DNA of 38,568 nucleotides. Source: Clostridiales bacterium. GTDB taxonomy: Bacteria > Bacillota > Clostridia > Christensenellales > Borkfalkiaceae. The stretch spans positions 1 to 38,568 of the forward strand of contig SVII01000013.1 in assembly GCA_015069605.1 (NCBI GenBank), written 5' to 3'. The notes under the pieces were generated by a model, which searched no databases, had not been told where the DNA came from, and saw nothing but the letters and a program-made list of their open reading frames with translations. The position numbers and the translations under genes were made by a program. Shown piece by piece: positions 1 through 8,500 of this stretch. How positions within the stretch are numbered: the stretch's first letter is position 1; each line of letters starts with the position of its first letter.

Positions 1-159
1 CTTTTCGATTTTTTGACGGCCGCCACGACCAAAACCGCTTTGGCGCAATGCCAACGCGTTGTTGATTTGATCGGTATTAATTTGCAAATGCGCAGGCAAT
101 CCTTCTATAATTGCCACTAGCGCTTTACCGTGGGATTCCCCTGCCGTCGTTAATTTCAT
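1..159 (-). CDS. aroC: Chorismate synthase, N-terminal part (cut by window start)
   Basis: The 53 visible residues open with [20 protein letters not shown], the diagnostic N-terminus of chorismate synthase (GESHG motif), followed by a segment ending GFGRGGRQ. The enzyme converts 5-enolpyruvylshikimate-3-phosphate to chorismate in the cytosol with reduced FMN, the last shikimate-pathway step. The gene runs off the left edge, so about 85% is missing. The start at 159 is preceded by AAGGAGAT, which overlaps the stop codon of clpC; the 11-base gap suggests co-transcription or coupling with the stress operon, which is an uncommon position for aroC. Identity is firm from the N-terminus; whether the gene is intact cannot be seen. 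Confidence 0.93.
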   Translation of the reverse strand, partial: MKLTTAGESHGKALVAIIEGLPAHLQINTDQINNALALRQSGFGRGGRQKIEK

Positions 160-170
160 AACTATCTCCT

Positions 171-2813
171 TTACGATTGTGGATAACCACCTTGGGTGGA
201 AAATATAAATTCTCCGCCGTAAAAATCTACCGTTACTTGCTGTCCGTTACGGACTCTGCCAAGCAAAATCTCCTCGGAAAGTCTATCCTCAATGCGTTTT
301 TGAATGACGCGTTTCAACGGTCTTGCGCCGTATTGCGCATCGTAACCTTCTTTCACGAGTCCATTCAAAGCTGCGTCGGTGACGTTTAAAACAATACCGC
401 GCTGCTCCAAAAGACGTTTTGCCAAGCCTTGTACAATCTTGCCGCCGATCTTCGCGCAATCCGCTTCCGACAAGCGATGGAATACAATAGTATCATCCAT
501 ACGATTTAAAAATTCAGGTTTAAATTTCTCTTTTAAGGCTTTCGTGATATTTTCTTTCATATCGTCGTACTGGTTTTGGTCGGCGCGATCGTCCTTGCCA
601 CCATTGCCGCCAAACCCGTACACGCCCGTACGCTCGCTTTGCGCAACCGCCGCGCCGACGTTGGACGTAAGAATAATCACTGCATTTTTAAAACTGACCG
701 TTCTCCCCTTACTATCCGTCAAACGCCCATCGTCTAAAATTTGCAACAATAGATTGAACACGTCAGGATGCGCTTTCTCAATTTCATCAAACAAGATAAC
801 GCAATAGGGTTTAGAACGCACTTTTTCCGTCAACTGTCCCGACTGTGTATCGTCATACCCCACGTATCCGGGGGGCGCGCCAATAAGTTTGGATATGGAT
901 TGTTTTTCCATATATTCACTCATATCCAAACGTATCATTTGCTCTTCCGAACCGAACATGGATTCGGCAAGCGCTTTGCAAAGGTCGGTTTTCCCCACTC
1001 CCGTAGGTCCAACGAAGATAAACGAGCCTATCGGACGAGAAGGGTCTTTTAAGCCCGCACGCGCTCTTCGAATCGCTTTTGAAACCGCGCAAACGGCTTC
1101 GTTTTGACCAATAATGCGTTTGTGCAGGTCTTTTTCCAAACGCATAAGTTTCTCCCCTTCTTCCTGCGTGATCTTCATAAGGGGAATTTTTGCGCGAGCG
1201 CTAATGATTGCCGCTACGTGTTCTCTACCGATCCCAAGTCTGCCGTCGGGCATACGCAAGGGGGACTGCGACTGAATCAAGGCATTGACCTTTTCCACGG
1301 CGCGTTGCCGTTCTTTTAATGCTTCCGAAGCCTTAGCGTATTCCCCTTTGCTTTCATATAATTGTTGTTCTCTTGCGAGCTTTTCCGCTTCTTCTTTCGC
1401 TTCCCGAAGTTCGGCACTGCCCCCTTCCTCCACAATGCGAACACGCGCCGCCGCCTCGTCAATTAGATCAATCGCTTTATCCGGTAAAAAACGATCTGTT
1501 ATATAGCGCGAAGACAGTTTCACTGCCGCTTCAATCGCTTCGTCCGTGATCGCAATACCGTGATGCTCTTCATATTTGGGACGCAATCCTTTTAAGATGG
1601 TAATTGCATCCGCTTCGGACGGCTCTTCTACGTGCACGGGAGTAAAGCGGCGTTCTAATGCACTGTCTTTTTCGATATATTTACGGTATTCTTCCACTGT
1701 CGTCGCGCCGATTACTTGCAAATCCCCTCTTGCGAGCATGGGTTTTAATATATTTGCCGCATCCATACTGCCTTCCGCTGAACCGCCTGCCCCGACAATC
1801 GTATGAATTTCGTCAATAAACAAGACAATGTCGCCGTCTTTTAATACCGCTTCGATTAAATTTTTTAATTTTTCTTCAAATTCGCCGCGATATTTCGAGC
1901 CTGCCAAAAGCCCCGGTAAATCCACGGAAAAAATCGTTTTATTATACAACTGTTCAGGGACGTTGCCATCCACGATGAGTTGCGATAACCCCTCCAAAAT
2001 CGCGCTCTTACCTACGCCTGGCTCCCCGACCAAAACGGGATTGTTTTTCGAGCGACGGGAAAGCACTTGCACTACTTTTTCAATCTCTTTTTTTCTGCCG
2101 ATTACGGGATCGATTTTACCGCGACGAGCGCGCTCCGTCATATCGATACCATAGCTAAGCAATTTTTCCGCCGCGCTAGCACTGATCGTTTTCGACGCCT
2201 TGTTTTGCTGTTTAAACTCCAAAGGGTTAAAGGACGATTGCGTGTTTTGGCTTTGCGAAACGGGCGGTTGATACCAAGGCGACGGTTCGCTGTTTTGAGC
2301 GTTGTACGTATTCTTTAAAGGATCGTTTTGCGGTGTTTGCGGCCACACGGAAGGCGTTCCACCTTCTAACATTTGCCGATTGCGCAAACCTGTAATTGTA
2401 ACTGCCGTTTTTCTTTTCAGTTCTTCAATATCTGCAAATTTTCTTAAAAAGCTGACACCAAGACATTCGGGCGTGTTCAAAATTTCATAAAGCATATGCG
2501 CCGTCGTGGCCAGCATACCGATTGCACGCGCTGCTTCCACCGATTTATTGTACATTTGCGTTGTACGAAGCGTTAAGCCTTGACCTTGGAAATTTTTATC
2601 CACCGTACGAGAAAACAGTAAGCCGTATTCATCTTTCATAACCCCTTCGCCCGTCAAAATTCCGTACGCCGAACATTCAGGAATACATAAAAATGCGTAA
2701 ATAAAATGCTCGCTGCCCACGAAACTTGTGTTGAGTTCCGCCGCCGTCATATTCGCTTTTTCCAAAGCCTTTCTAAAATTTTCCGACACTTCTGTCAATG
2801 GATACATTTTCAT
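171..2813 (-). CDS. clpC: ClpC-type AAA+ unfoldase of the ClpCP protease
   Basis: An 880-residue class I Clp ATPase with N-domain (about 1-145), first AAA+ module with Walker A GEPGVGKS at 263-270 and an FIDEIHT Walker B, a coiled M-domain near 470-530, and second AAA+ module with Walker A GPTGVGKT near 605 and a C-terminal D2-small domain. In Firmicutes ClpC unfolds substrates, including arginine-phosphorylated proteins marked by McsB, and feeds them to ClpP. Residues about 150-205 form an unusually long Pro/Gln/Asn/Ser-rich linker between N-domain and D1. The start at 2813 has AGAGG eight bases upstream; a second Met lies two codons in. It follows mcsB by 50 bases in the same operon. No CtsR boxes were recognised upstream of the operon. 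Confidence 0.96.
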   Translation of the reverse strand: MKMYPLTEVSENFRKALEKANMTAAELNTSFVGSEHFIYAFLCIPECSAYGILTGEGVMKDEYGLLFSRTVDKNFQGQGLTLRTTQMYNKSVEAARAIGMLATTAHMLYEILNTPECLGVSFLRKFADIEELKRKTAVTITGLRNRQMLEGGTPSVWPQTPQNDPLKNTYNAQNSEPSPWYQPPVSQSQNTQSSFNPLEFKQQNKASKTISASAAEKLLSYGIDMTERARRGKIDPVIGRKKEIEKVVQVLSRRSKNNPVLVGEPGVGKSAILEGLSQLIVDGNVPEQLYNKTIFSVDLPGLLAGSKYRGEFEEKLKNLIEAVLKDGDIVLFIDEIHTIVGAGGSAEGSMDAANILKPMLARGDLQVIGATTVEEYRKYIEKDSALERRFTPVHVEEPSEADAITILKGLRPKYEEHHGIAITDEAIEAAVKLSSRYITDRFLPDKAIDLIDEAAARVRIVEEGGSAELREAKEEAEKLAREQQLYESKGEYAKASEALKERQRAVEKVNALIQSQSPLRMPDGRLGIGREHVAAIISARAKIPLMKITQEEGEKLMRLEKDLHKRIIGQNEAVCAVSKAIRRARAGLKDPSRPIGSFIFVGPTGVGKTDLCKALAESMFGSEEQMIRLDMSEYMEKQSISKLIGAPPGYVGYDDTQSGQLTEKVRSKPYCVILFDEIEKAHPDVFNLLLQILDDGRLTDSKGRTVSFKNAVIILTSNVGAAVAQSERTGVYGFGGNGGKDDRADQNQYDDMKENITKALKEKFKPEFLNRMDDTIVFHRLSEADCAKIGGKIVQGLAKRLLEQRGIVLNVTDAALNGLVKEGYDAQYGARPLKRVIQKRIEDRLSEEILLGRVRNGQQVTVDFYGGEFIFSTQGGYPQS

Positions 2814-2863
2814 CTTTTTCGCCTCTTATTAACCGCTTTTCCTGCGTTTGCCTTATGATAACT

Positions 2864-3883
2864 TTATTTTATTTGCACCAATTCGGGTAAAACTCTTCCG
2901 ACAGTGCTTGCGCGAGCCTCGTCACACGCTCTTTCGTCTAAATCACGAAGTCCGTTTGCGATACGGAATGAATGAGGACGCATACCGTCGATAAAACCGT
3001 GTAATTCCCGTAAATCTTCCGTCTTAAAAAAACCGAGAAGGATGCCAAGTTTCACGTCCGCCATTTTCAATAAAAATTCGTTAGAGGGCAGGATTGCGCA
3101 ATGCGTCAACGCACCATACGCGCGCAAACAGCGATCGCGAATTTCCACCTCTGACGTTGCCATCATTTTCTCGCGTTCCCGATTTTCCAAGTCGCAAAGG
3201 CTGAGCATTGTTTCGTTCATTTGATCAAGCAATTCCATTTCCGAAAGCCCTAGCGTTCGCTCGTTGCTGATTTGATACAAATATCCTTCCGCCGTCGAGC
3301 CTTCGCCAAACGCGCCGCGAACAGTCAATCCACTCTTCCTTAAAGATGGCAAGAGTTTTTTCAATCCGCCGCTACGCGCAAAACCAGGCAAAAACATCAT
3401 AACCGACGCGCGCATACCCGTACCGAGATTGCTGGGACAAGCCGTTAAATAACCCAACTTTTTATCAAACGCAAAGTCGAACATACTACCCAAGGATTCA
3501 TCAACGGCGCTAATGCGTTCATAAGCCTTATACACGTCGTAATGATCGAAAATATATTGCAAGCGCAGGTGGTCTTCCTCGTTGACCATAATGGAAATGG
3601 CGTTGTCTTTGGACACAAACGCCGCACCGCGTTTACTGCGGCTGAGCGCAGGGCTGATCAAATGCGCTTCCTGCAAAAGATTGATTTCATCTTCTTGCAG
3701 TTCCTGCATATCGTATTTTTTAAATTCGTCCAATTCGTCCAAACCACGCTCGACGAGATATACAACGTCGGAGGCTTGCTGTTCGTCCATTTTCGCTGGA
3801 AAAGGAAATGCGGCAAAATTTCGCGCTAATCGGATTCGAGTGGAAATTACGGTTGATTGGATAAATCCGCTTTCCTTCTCCAT
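2864..3883 (-). CDS. mcsB: Protein-arginine kinase McsB
   Basis: A 339-residue phosphagen-kinase-fold protein. It has the STRIRLARN motif near the N-terminus and CPSNLGTGMRAS around residue 150, which carries the catalytic cysteine and the signature loop; both are conserved in McsB. The family phosphorylates arginines on misfolded or regulatory proteins, marking them for ClpCP, and is activated by McsA. The start lies inside the mcsA reading frame (37-base overlap) but has a strong GAGGAGG eight bases upstream within mcsA, so the overlap looks real and implies translational coupling. Length is close to the family norm of about 350. No key residue is obviously missing. Confidence 0.96.
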   Translation of the reverse strand: MEKESGFIQSTVISTRIRLARNFAAFPFPAKMDEQQASDVVYLVERGLDELDEFKKYDMQELQEDEINLLQEAHLISPALSRSKRGAAFVSKDNAISIMVNEEDHLRLQYIFDHYDVYKAYERISAVDESLGSMFDFAFDKKLGYLTACPSNLGTGMRASVMMFLPGFARSGGLKKLLPSLRKSGLTVRGAFGEGSTAEGYLYQISNERTLGLSEMELLDQMNETMLSLCDLENREREKMMATSEVEIRDRCLRAYGALTHCAILPSNEFLLKMADVKLGILLGFFKTEDLRELHGFIDGMRPHSFRIANGLRDLDERACDEARASTVGRVLPELVQIK

Positions 3884-4401
3884 ACGAAATCCTCCTCTAT
3901 TTCTGCATTCCTTTCCATACGAAGCAGTTTCGCTTCGTAATCTTCCGCCCCGACTGTATCCCCTTCCAAACGCAATTTTTCAACAAGCATCGTCAATTCT
4001 CGATACTGACGTTTGTATTTTGCCGCACGAACAGCTTCAGGGGAATCTTCCGAGGTTTCCTCTTGCGCGTATTCTATGTTTTCCAAAGGCGGGCGTTTGC
4101 CCACGTGCGCTTTTTGTTTTTGAAAAGAGATTACCATCGGCGTCAGTTTATATTTTAAAGTTTCGTAACAATACGCGCAACCTACAATCTTCTTGTTTTC
4201 AACCTCTTCCGCCGTCGTTCCGCAATATGGACAAGCAGAAAGTGTTCTGCCGCCCTCCGCCTCTTCTACGCCGATTTGTAAACGGTCGTAACATTCCAAG
4301 CATAAATGCTTTTGCTGTTTTACGTCATCTTGTACGTCTTCGTATGTCACCGCCGCGTCGTGTATATGACAATGTTCACACAACTTTCTTTTTAATTCCA
4401 C
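3847..4401 (-). CDS. mcsA: McsA, zinc-finger activator of McsB (UvrB/UvrC-motif protein)
   Basis: A 184-residue protein with two zinc-binding pairs in the N-terminal half (CEHC, CLEC) and two more (CPYC, CAYC), followed by a C-terminal UVR-type helical segment around residues 130-170. This is the architecture of McsA, which binds and activates McsB and links it to ClpC. It starts with GTG at 4401, preceded by AAGGGGAA nine bases upstream. It lies 19 bases behind the XRE membrane regulator and overlaps mcsB by 37 bases, so it is the second gene of the operon. In Bacillus and most Clostridia the preceding gene is ctsR; here it is not. Confidence 0.93.
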   Translation of the reverse strand: MELKRKLCEHCHIHDAAVTYEDVQDDVKQQKHLCLECYDRLQIGVEEAEGGRTLSACPYCGTTAEEVENKKIVGCAYCYETLKYKLTPMVISFQKQKAHVGKRPPLENIEYAQEETSEDSPEAVRAAKYKRQYRELTMLVEKLRLEGDTVGAEDYEAKLLRMERNAEIEEDFVWRRKADLSNQP

Positions 4402-4420
4402 TATAAATTCCCCTTTCGCC

Positions 4421-5146
4421 TTACCCGTTTATTTCTTCTTTGTTTTCCAACGTTTCAACGTCGGGGTTTTCTTTTGTAATTTCTTGTACTGTCTTTGGTT
4501 CTTTGCTCGTTCTTTTTTCTTTGAGCTTATAAAAAAGCGAACGGAAGAATACCCATAAAATTTCTAAAACCTGCAAAGGCACGCCTAAGAGAAAAATGCA
4601 CCAAATACCGCTGTAATCCGCGCCAACTTGTTTACATATCAATCTTGCCGTTAAATAAATGGAGGTTAGCGACATCCATACCAACGTGGATACCGCTACG
4701 AAATTAAGCAATCTGTATTTCCAAATACTCGCATATACAATAATCAAAATGGCATTGACTGCTACGGCATAAATAAAGACAATCCACCATGCCCCCGACG
4801 GATTCCAAAGTCGAAGCACAACGAATAAAAACGTTGCAACAAGCCATACAAGTCCGCTGGAGAGTAACATAATCAGCCAATGCAAACCTATAGATTTTTG
4901 TTTTATTTCGGGTTCTTTCACGGGCTGCTCTTCACCAACCAATACGCTGAGCGTGACATTGTACAATTTTGCAAGCTGCAGCAACGTATAGACGTCGGGA
5001 ATACCGTTACCAGATTCCCATTTTGAAACCGATTTGTCGGAATAGTTGATTTTTTCAGCAAGTTCAGCTTGGGTTAATCCCGCGGCCTTACGATAATATA
5101 TTAAATTTTGAGCTATTTTCTTATTGATTTCGTTAGCATTTTCCAT
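4421..5146 (-). CDS. XRE-family HTH regulator with four membrane segments, in the ctsR position
   Basis: A 241-residue protein. Residues about 5-65 form a Cro/CI-type HTH (LTQAELAEKINYSDKSVSKW) and the rest holds four hydrophobic segments (about 85-112, 119-142, 150-175, 180-208) and a charged Lys/Glu-rich tail. HTH-plus-membrane proteins of this sort are common in Firmicutes, mostly uncharacterised. The longer open frame upstream to 5302 is unlikely: it runs over a promoter and a terminator. The chosen ATG at 5146 has no Shine-Dalgarno site but sits six bases after a -10 box, so the message may be leaderless. It is followed at 19 bases by mcsA, so it may sense membrane or protein stress and control the operon; that role is inferred from position only. 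Confidence 0.85.
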   Translation of the reverse strand: MENANEINKKIAQNLIYYRKAAGLTQAELAEKINYSDKSVSKWESGNGIPDVYTLLQLAKLYNVTLSVLVGEEQPVKEPEIKQKSIGLHWLIMLLSSGLVWLVATFLFVVLRLWNPSGAWWIVFIYAVAVNAILIIVYASIWKYRLLNFVAVSTLVWMSLTSIYLTARLICKQVGADYSGIWCIFLLGVPLQVLEILWVFFRSLFYKLKEKRTSKEPKTVQEITKENPDVETLENKEEING

Positions 5147-5152
5147 AATACT

Positions 5153-5182
5153 ATAATACCACACTTTTTCGTCTTTCGTCAA
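5153..5182 (-). promoter_or_regulatory. Sigma-A promoter of the XRE-mcsA-mcsB-clpC operon
   Basis: On the minus strand TTGACG (5177-5182), an 18-base spacer and TATTAT (5153-5158) with an extended TGG just upstream. The spacer carries a tandem GACGAAA repeat, a possible operator overlapping the promoter. Transcription would start at about the ATG of the XRE gene. Confidence 0.72.
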
Positions 5183-5254
5183 GTAGGTATGACAATTTTT
5201 CTTTATTTTATATGGTCGCGCGCGTAGAAAACAAAAGCAAGCAGACCTTTCGAC

Positions 5255-5284
5255 AAAAAAAGACGTACCCTTTGGGGATACGTC
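5255..5284 (-). terminator. Rho-independent terminator after ugpC
   Basis: Inverted repeat GACGTACCC / GGGATACGTC (5262-5284), flanked on the left by seven A (U-tract on the minus strand) and on the right by six T, so it may work in both directions. It lies 25 bases past the ugpC stop. Confidence 0.85.
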
Positions 5285-5308
5285 GTTTTTTGTTTTTATC
5301 AAAGAAGA

Positions 5309-6679
5309 TTATTCTTCGCTACCTTCTTCGTTTTCTTCAGTGCTTTCAGTTTCTTGTTTTGCCTTCAATTTCGCCATTCTTGCATCCTTTCTTGCCTGCG
5401 CTTTCATTTCTTTCGTTACGATACGAGCAGCTGCAATACGGCTAGACATTTCCTGAGGTGTAGGAGGAACGAATGCGGAACCTTCTGCGTTTTCTTCGAT
5501 GGTTTCATAACCAGCATCTCTTTCAAGAAGGGTTGCTTCCGTTTCTGCGTCGAACATATGAATGTGCTTTGCGTCGAATGCAAGTTCGATGATATCCTTC
5601 AATGCAACAATCGCACGGCTGGAAATCTTAGCAATCATCTGCGTGGAGTTGTCGATTACGGAGCTTTCTTTGTCTTCGTGATCAAGTTCGCAATAGATTT
5701 GCGTTTCAGCACCGAGTTTTTCGATAACTTCGATACGAGCCTGTACAATCGTGTCAGGAGAAGCTGCGATGAAGTTTTGATCTTGGTGGATATCTTCGGG
5801 ACGAACGCCGAGAACGATTTGTTTACCGGTATCAAGGTATTCGTTGATATTCTTAATTCTGTCAACTACGCTTTGAGGGAGCAAAATCTTGTTGCCGCCA
5901 ACGAAGTTTACATATACATTACCAGCTTCGGAAGTAAGCGTGGATTCTCTGAAGAAGTTCATCTGAGGCGTACCGATGAAGCTTGCAACGAAAAGGTTGA
6001 TGGGATAATCGTACAAGTTCTGAGGGGTATCTACCTGCTGCATGAAACCGTCTTTCATAACAACGATTCTCGTACCCATCGTCATAGCTTCGATCTGGTC
6101 GTGCGTTACGTAGATGAACGTCGTAGCAAGACGAGCGTGAAGTTTGGAAATTTCCGTTCTCATCGAAGCACGAAGTTTTGCGTCGAGGTTGGACAAAGGT
6201 TCGTCGAGCAAGAATACCTTGGGTTCACGAACGATCGTACGGCCGAGCGCAACACGTTGTCTTTGACCACCGGACAATGCCTTGGGCTTTCTGGAAAGGT
6301 AATCAGTGATACCGAGAATTTCAGCCGCAGCCTTAACCTTTTGGTCAATGATTTCCTTGGGTACCTTACGGAGTTTCAAACCGAACGCCATGTTGTCATA
6401 TACGGACATATGAGGATACAACGCGTAGTTCTGGAATACCATCGCGATGTCTCTGTCCTTGGGAACAACATCGTTCACAAGTTTGCCGTCAATGTAAAGT
6501 TCACCGGAAGAGATTTCTTCCAAACCTGCGATCATACGAAGAGTCGTAGATTTACCGCAACCGGAAGGTCCTACCAATACGATGAATTCTTTGTCTCTGA
6601 TTTCAAGACAGAAATCAAAAACTGCCTGTACACCGGAAGGGTACACTTTGTTAATGCCTTTCAGCGAAAGTCCTGCCAT
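5309..6679 (-). CDS. ugpC: Sugar ABC importer ATPase, UgpC/MsmX/MalK family
   Basis: A 456-residue ATPase: Walker A GPSGCGKST near residue 38, signature LSGGQRQRVALGR, Walker B VFLLDEPLSNLDAKLR, the switch histidine in VTHDQ, then a C-terminal MalK-type regulatory (TOBE/OB) region containing GVRPEDIH. The family energises carbohydrate importers; in Firmicutes one MsmX-like ATPase often serves several permeases encoded elsewhere, which fits its solitary position here. The C-terminus is about 80 residues longer than usual and ends in a charged Lys/Glu tail. The start at 6679 has GGAGG eight bases upstream; an upstream TTG start would run through that site. It is monocistronic, between its own promoter and terminator. 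Confidence 0.93.
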   Translation of the reverse strand: MAGLSLKGINKVYPSGVQAVFDFCLEIRDKEFIVLVGPSGCGKSTTLRMIAGLEEISSGELYIDGKLVNDVVPKDRDIAMVFQNYALYPHMSVYDNMAFGLKLRKVPKEIIDQKVKAAAEILGITDYLSRKPKALSGGQRQRVALGRTIVREPKVFLLDEPLSNLDAKLRASMRTEISKLHARLATTFIYVTHDQIEAMTMGTRIVVMKDGFMQQVDTPQNLYDYPINLFVASFIGTPQMNFFRESTLTSEAGNVYVNFVGGNKILLPQSVVDRIKNINEYLDTGKQIVLGVRPEDIHQDQNFIAASPDTIVQARIEVIEKLGAETQIYCELDHEDKESSVIDNSTQMIAKISSRAIVALKDIIELAFDAKHIHMFDAETEATLLERDAGYETIEENAEGSAFVPPTPQEMSSRIAAARIVTKEMKAQARKDARMAKLKAKQETESTEENEEGSEE

Positions 6680-6722
6680 ATTATTTTCCTCCAATTTGGC
6701 TTATCAATTTTTCATTACTAAC

Positions 6723-6751
6723 ATTTTACTATATTTTTTGTTTTTTTACAA
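6723..6751 (-). promoter_or_regulatory. Probable sigma-A promoter of ugpC
   Basis: Minus-strand TTGTAA (6746-6751), 17-base A-rich spacer, TAAAAT (6723-6728), about 45 bases before the ugpC start. Confidence 0.6.
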
Positions 6752-6830
6752 TGGGCAAAATCCACAAACTTGTCCGCCCCTATTGTATAGTTTGCACAAA
6801 CAAAACCTGTTTTTGTGACGTTTTGCATGT

Positions 6831-7760
6831 TTACGGCAAAATTTTTCCCGTCGAGAGATACATTTCGTACCATTCTTCACGAGTGAGCTCTACGTCCGCC
6901 GCCATACAAAATTCTTTCATGTGGTTAGGGGAAGTCGTACCCGAAACTACTTGTTTAAACGCGGGGTGACGCAATATCCAAGCGCACGCAATCGTAGCTG
7001 GCGTACAGTTGTATTTTTCCGCGAGTTGTTCCATCTTTGCATTGACTTGCGGGAATTTTTCTTTATCGAAAATCGAACCTTCAAAAAATCCGTATTGCAA
7101 GGGCGACCATGCCTGTATCGCTATCTTATTCGCGCGGCAAAATTCCATCGCGTCGCCTGCCCTGGACAGCGATTCGTCTTTGTACATATTGACGTTAAAG
7201 CCTGCGTCGATCATAGGGGTATGCAAAATGGAAGCTTGCAATTGATTTGCCACCATTTCAATCCCTTCGTTTTTGAAAAGTTGCATTTGTCCCGCAGAAA
7301 AATTGCTGACGCCAAACGCGCGCACTTTGCCTTCTTCTTTCAACCGGGCGAACGCCTCCATAACCTCTTCCGGCTCTACCAGCGTATCAGGACGGTGTAA
7401 AAGTAAAACATCAATATATTCCGTATTCAAGCGTTTCAAACTCGCGTCCACGCAAGAAAGAATATAGTCCTTGGAAAAATCAAAACGTGTGATCGAGCCA
7501 TCGGGTTCTTTACGAATCCCGCACTTTGTTTGTAAAATATACTGATTTCTGGGGATTTCCAAATCTCGAATGGCTACGCCAAAAATGCGTTCGCAATCGC
7601 CGCCGCCGTACACGTCTGCCAAATCAAACATATTGACGCCTGCACTCATGCATTCGATCATAACCTTTTCCGTCTGTCGTAAGGGTTTGTCCGCAATACG
7701 CATACAACCCATAACAATCCTTGACGCTTTGATATCCTCGCGCAAATCGCAATATTTCAT
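6831..7760 (-). CDS. Aldo/keto reductase (YdhF-like)
   Basis: A 309-residue TIM-barrel oxidoreductase. Family motifs: FDLADVYGGG (catalytic Asp and Tyr), the catalytic Lys in LQTKCGI, the active-site His in LLLHRPD, and GVSNFS followed by a C-terminal cofactor segment SGTTSPNHMKE. Aldo/keto reductases reduce carbonyl substrates with NADPH; the natural substrate is unknown. The closest recognisable subgroup is the YdhF-like oxidoreductases that recur in gut Firmicutes. The start at 7760 has AGGAGG eight bases upstream. It is 22 bases behind the YigZ-family gene and probably co-transcribed with it. Confidence 0.9.
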   Translation of the reverse strand: MKYCDLREDIKASRIVMGCMRIADKPLRQTEKVMIECMSAGVNMFDLADVYGGGDCERIFGVAIRDLEIPRNQYILQTKCGIRKEPDGSITRFDFSKDYILSCVDASLKRLNTEYIDVLLLHRPDTLVEPEEVMEAFARLKEEGKVRAFGVSNFSAGQMQLFKNEGIEMVANQLQASILHTPMIDAGFNVNMYKDESLSRAGDAMEFCRANKIAIQAWSPLQYGFFEGSIFDKEKFPQVNAKMEQLAEKYNCTPATIACAWILRHPAFKQVVSGTTSPNHMKEFCMAADVELTREEWYEMYLSTGKILP

Positions 7761-7782
7761 GAAGTCATCCTCCTATTTTTTC

Positions 7783-8415
7783 TTATTCTTTAAAAGGCGC
7801 GTAATATTCCGAATTTTTTTCGATTTTTACCCTGCCTTGCATGTAGTCAACAAGCTCCGCGCAAAAACCTTCTTCCTCTTTCTTTTTAACCGCTACGCAA
7901 AACCGAACGTCCGCGCCGTAATCCGATGAAAGCAGGGAGCAGGTATGCGTTGAAATGAATTTTTGCGCACTATCAATGCCTGTATAATCGACGTTGATGA
8001 ATAGTTCGCTACACATCTCCAAAACGCGAATATCCGCTCCATCGAGGTTCTCCGCCGCAGAGGAAGAATATGCGCGCACCAAACCGCCTGCACCGAGTTT
8101 AATTCCACCGAAATACCGCACGACCGCCACCGCCGTTTCGTATAATTTCTTGGCTTTCAGCACTTCTAAAATAGGAACGCCTGCCGTGCCTTGCGGTTCT
8201 CCGTCATCTGAAAAACGTTGTAAGTTTCCCGTTTTATCCGAGATAAAAGCAAAACAAACGTGTGTGGCAAGAGAATGTTTTGAACGGATTTCCGCAATAA
8301 ATGCCCTCGCCTCCTCCTCGCTTTCCACGTGCGCGGAATAGGTGAGAAATCGGGATTTTTCTATAATCTTTTCACTCTCGTGACGGGCAAAGACCGTACG
8401 TACCGATTTTTCCAT
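7783..8415 (-). CDS. yigZ: YigZ/IMPACT family protein
   Basis: A 210-residue protein with the UPF0029/IMPACT N-terminal domain: ATHVCFAF, then RFSDDGEPQGTAGVPIL and VVRYFGGIKLGAGGLVRAYS, the strongest family signatures, and a shorter C-terminal alpha/beta domain. Bacterial YigZ proteins bind nucleic acid and are of unsettled role; the eukaryotic homologue IMPACT regulates GCN2, but that cannot be carried over. Length matches the family (about 205-215). The start at 8415 has AAGGAAG upstream. It precedes the aldo/keto reductase with a 22-base gap. Confidence 0.93.
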   Translation of the reverse strand: MEKSVRTVFARHESEKIIEKSRFLTYSAHVESEEEARAFIAEIRSKHSLATHVCFAFISDKTGNLQRFSDDGEPQGTAGVPILEVLKAKKLYETAVAVVRYFGGIKLGAGGLVRAYSSSAAENLDGADIRVLEMCSELFINVDYTGIDSAQKFISTHTCSLLSSDYGADVRFCVAVKKKEEEGFCAELVDYMQGRVKIEKNSEYYAPFKE

Positions 8416-8449
8416 GTTCGTTTGCTTCCTTTTTTGATATCTCTTTAAT

Positions 8450-8491
8450 GAAGAAAACGCGCAAATACGCCGCTACGACGTATATACGCGT
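8450..8491 (-). terminator. Probable terminator after tyrS
   Basis: ACGCG...TACG pairs with CGTA...CGCGT (8457-8491) with a small internal loop; on the minus strand it is followed by TTTTCTTC. It lies just past the tyrS stop. Confidence 0.5.
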
Positions 8492-8500
8492 TTCGTTTTC

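Noticed and set aside
178-186. Perfect DnaA box (TGTGGATAA) in the clpC end
   Set aside because: A single copy inside a gene, with no cluster and no dnaA or dnaN nearby.
3582-4406. 274-codon plus-strand frame across mcsB and mcsA
   Set aside because: Antisense to two well-supported genes; composition looks like translated shadow.
5150-5230. CtsR operator upstream of the mcsA-clpC operon
   Set aside because: No GGTCAAA heptad pair; the tandem GACGAAA differs.
5147-5302. 52-residue N-terminal extension of the XRE gene
   Set aside because: It would cross the promoter and the ugpC terminator, and the HTH starts normally at 5146.
5354-6721. Long open frame (455 codons) antisense to ugpC
   Set aside because: Exact shadow of a strongly conserved gene; no ribosome site and no recognisable protein pattern.
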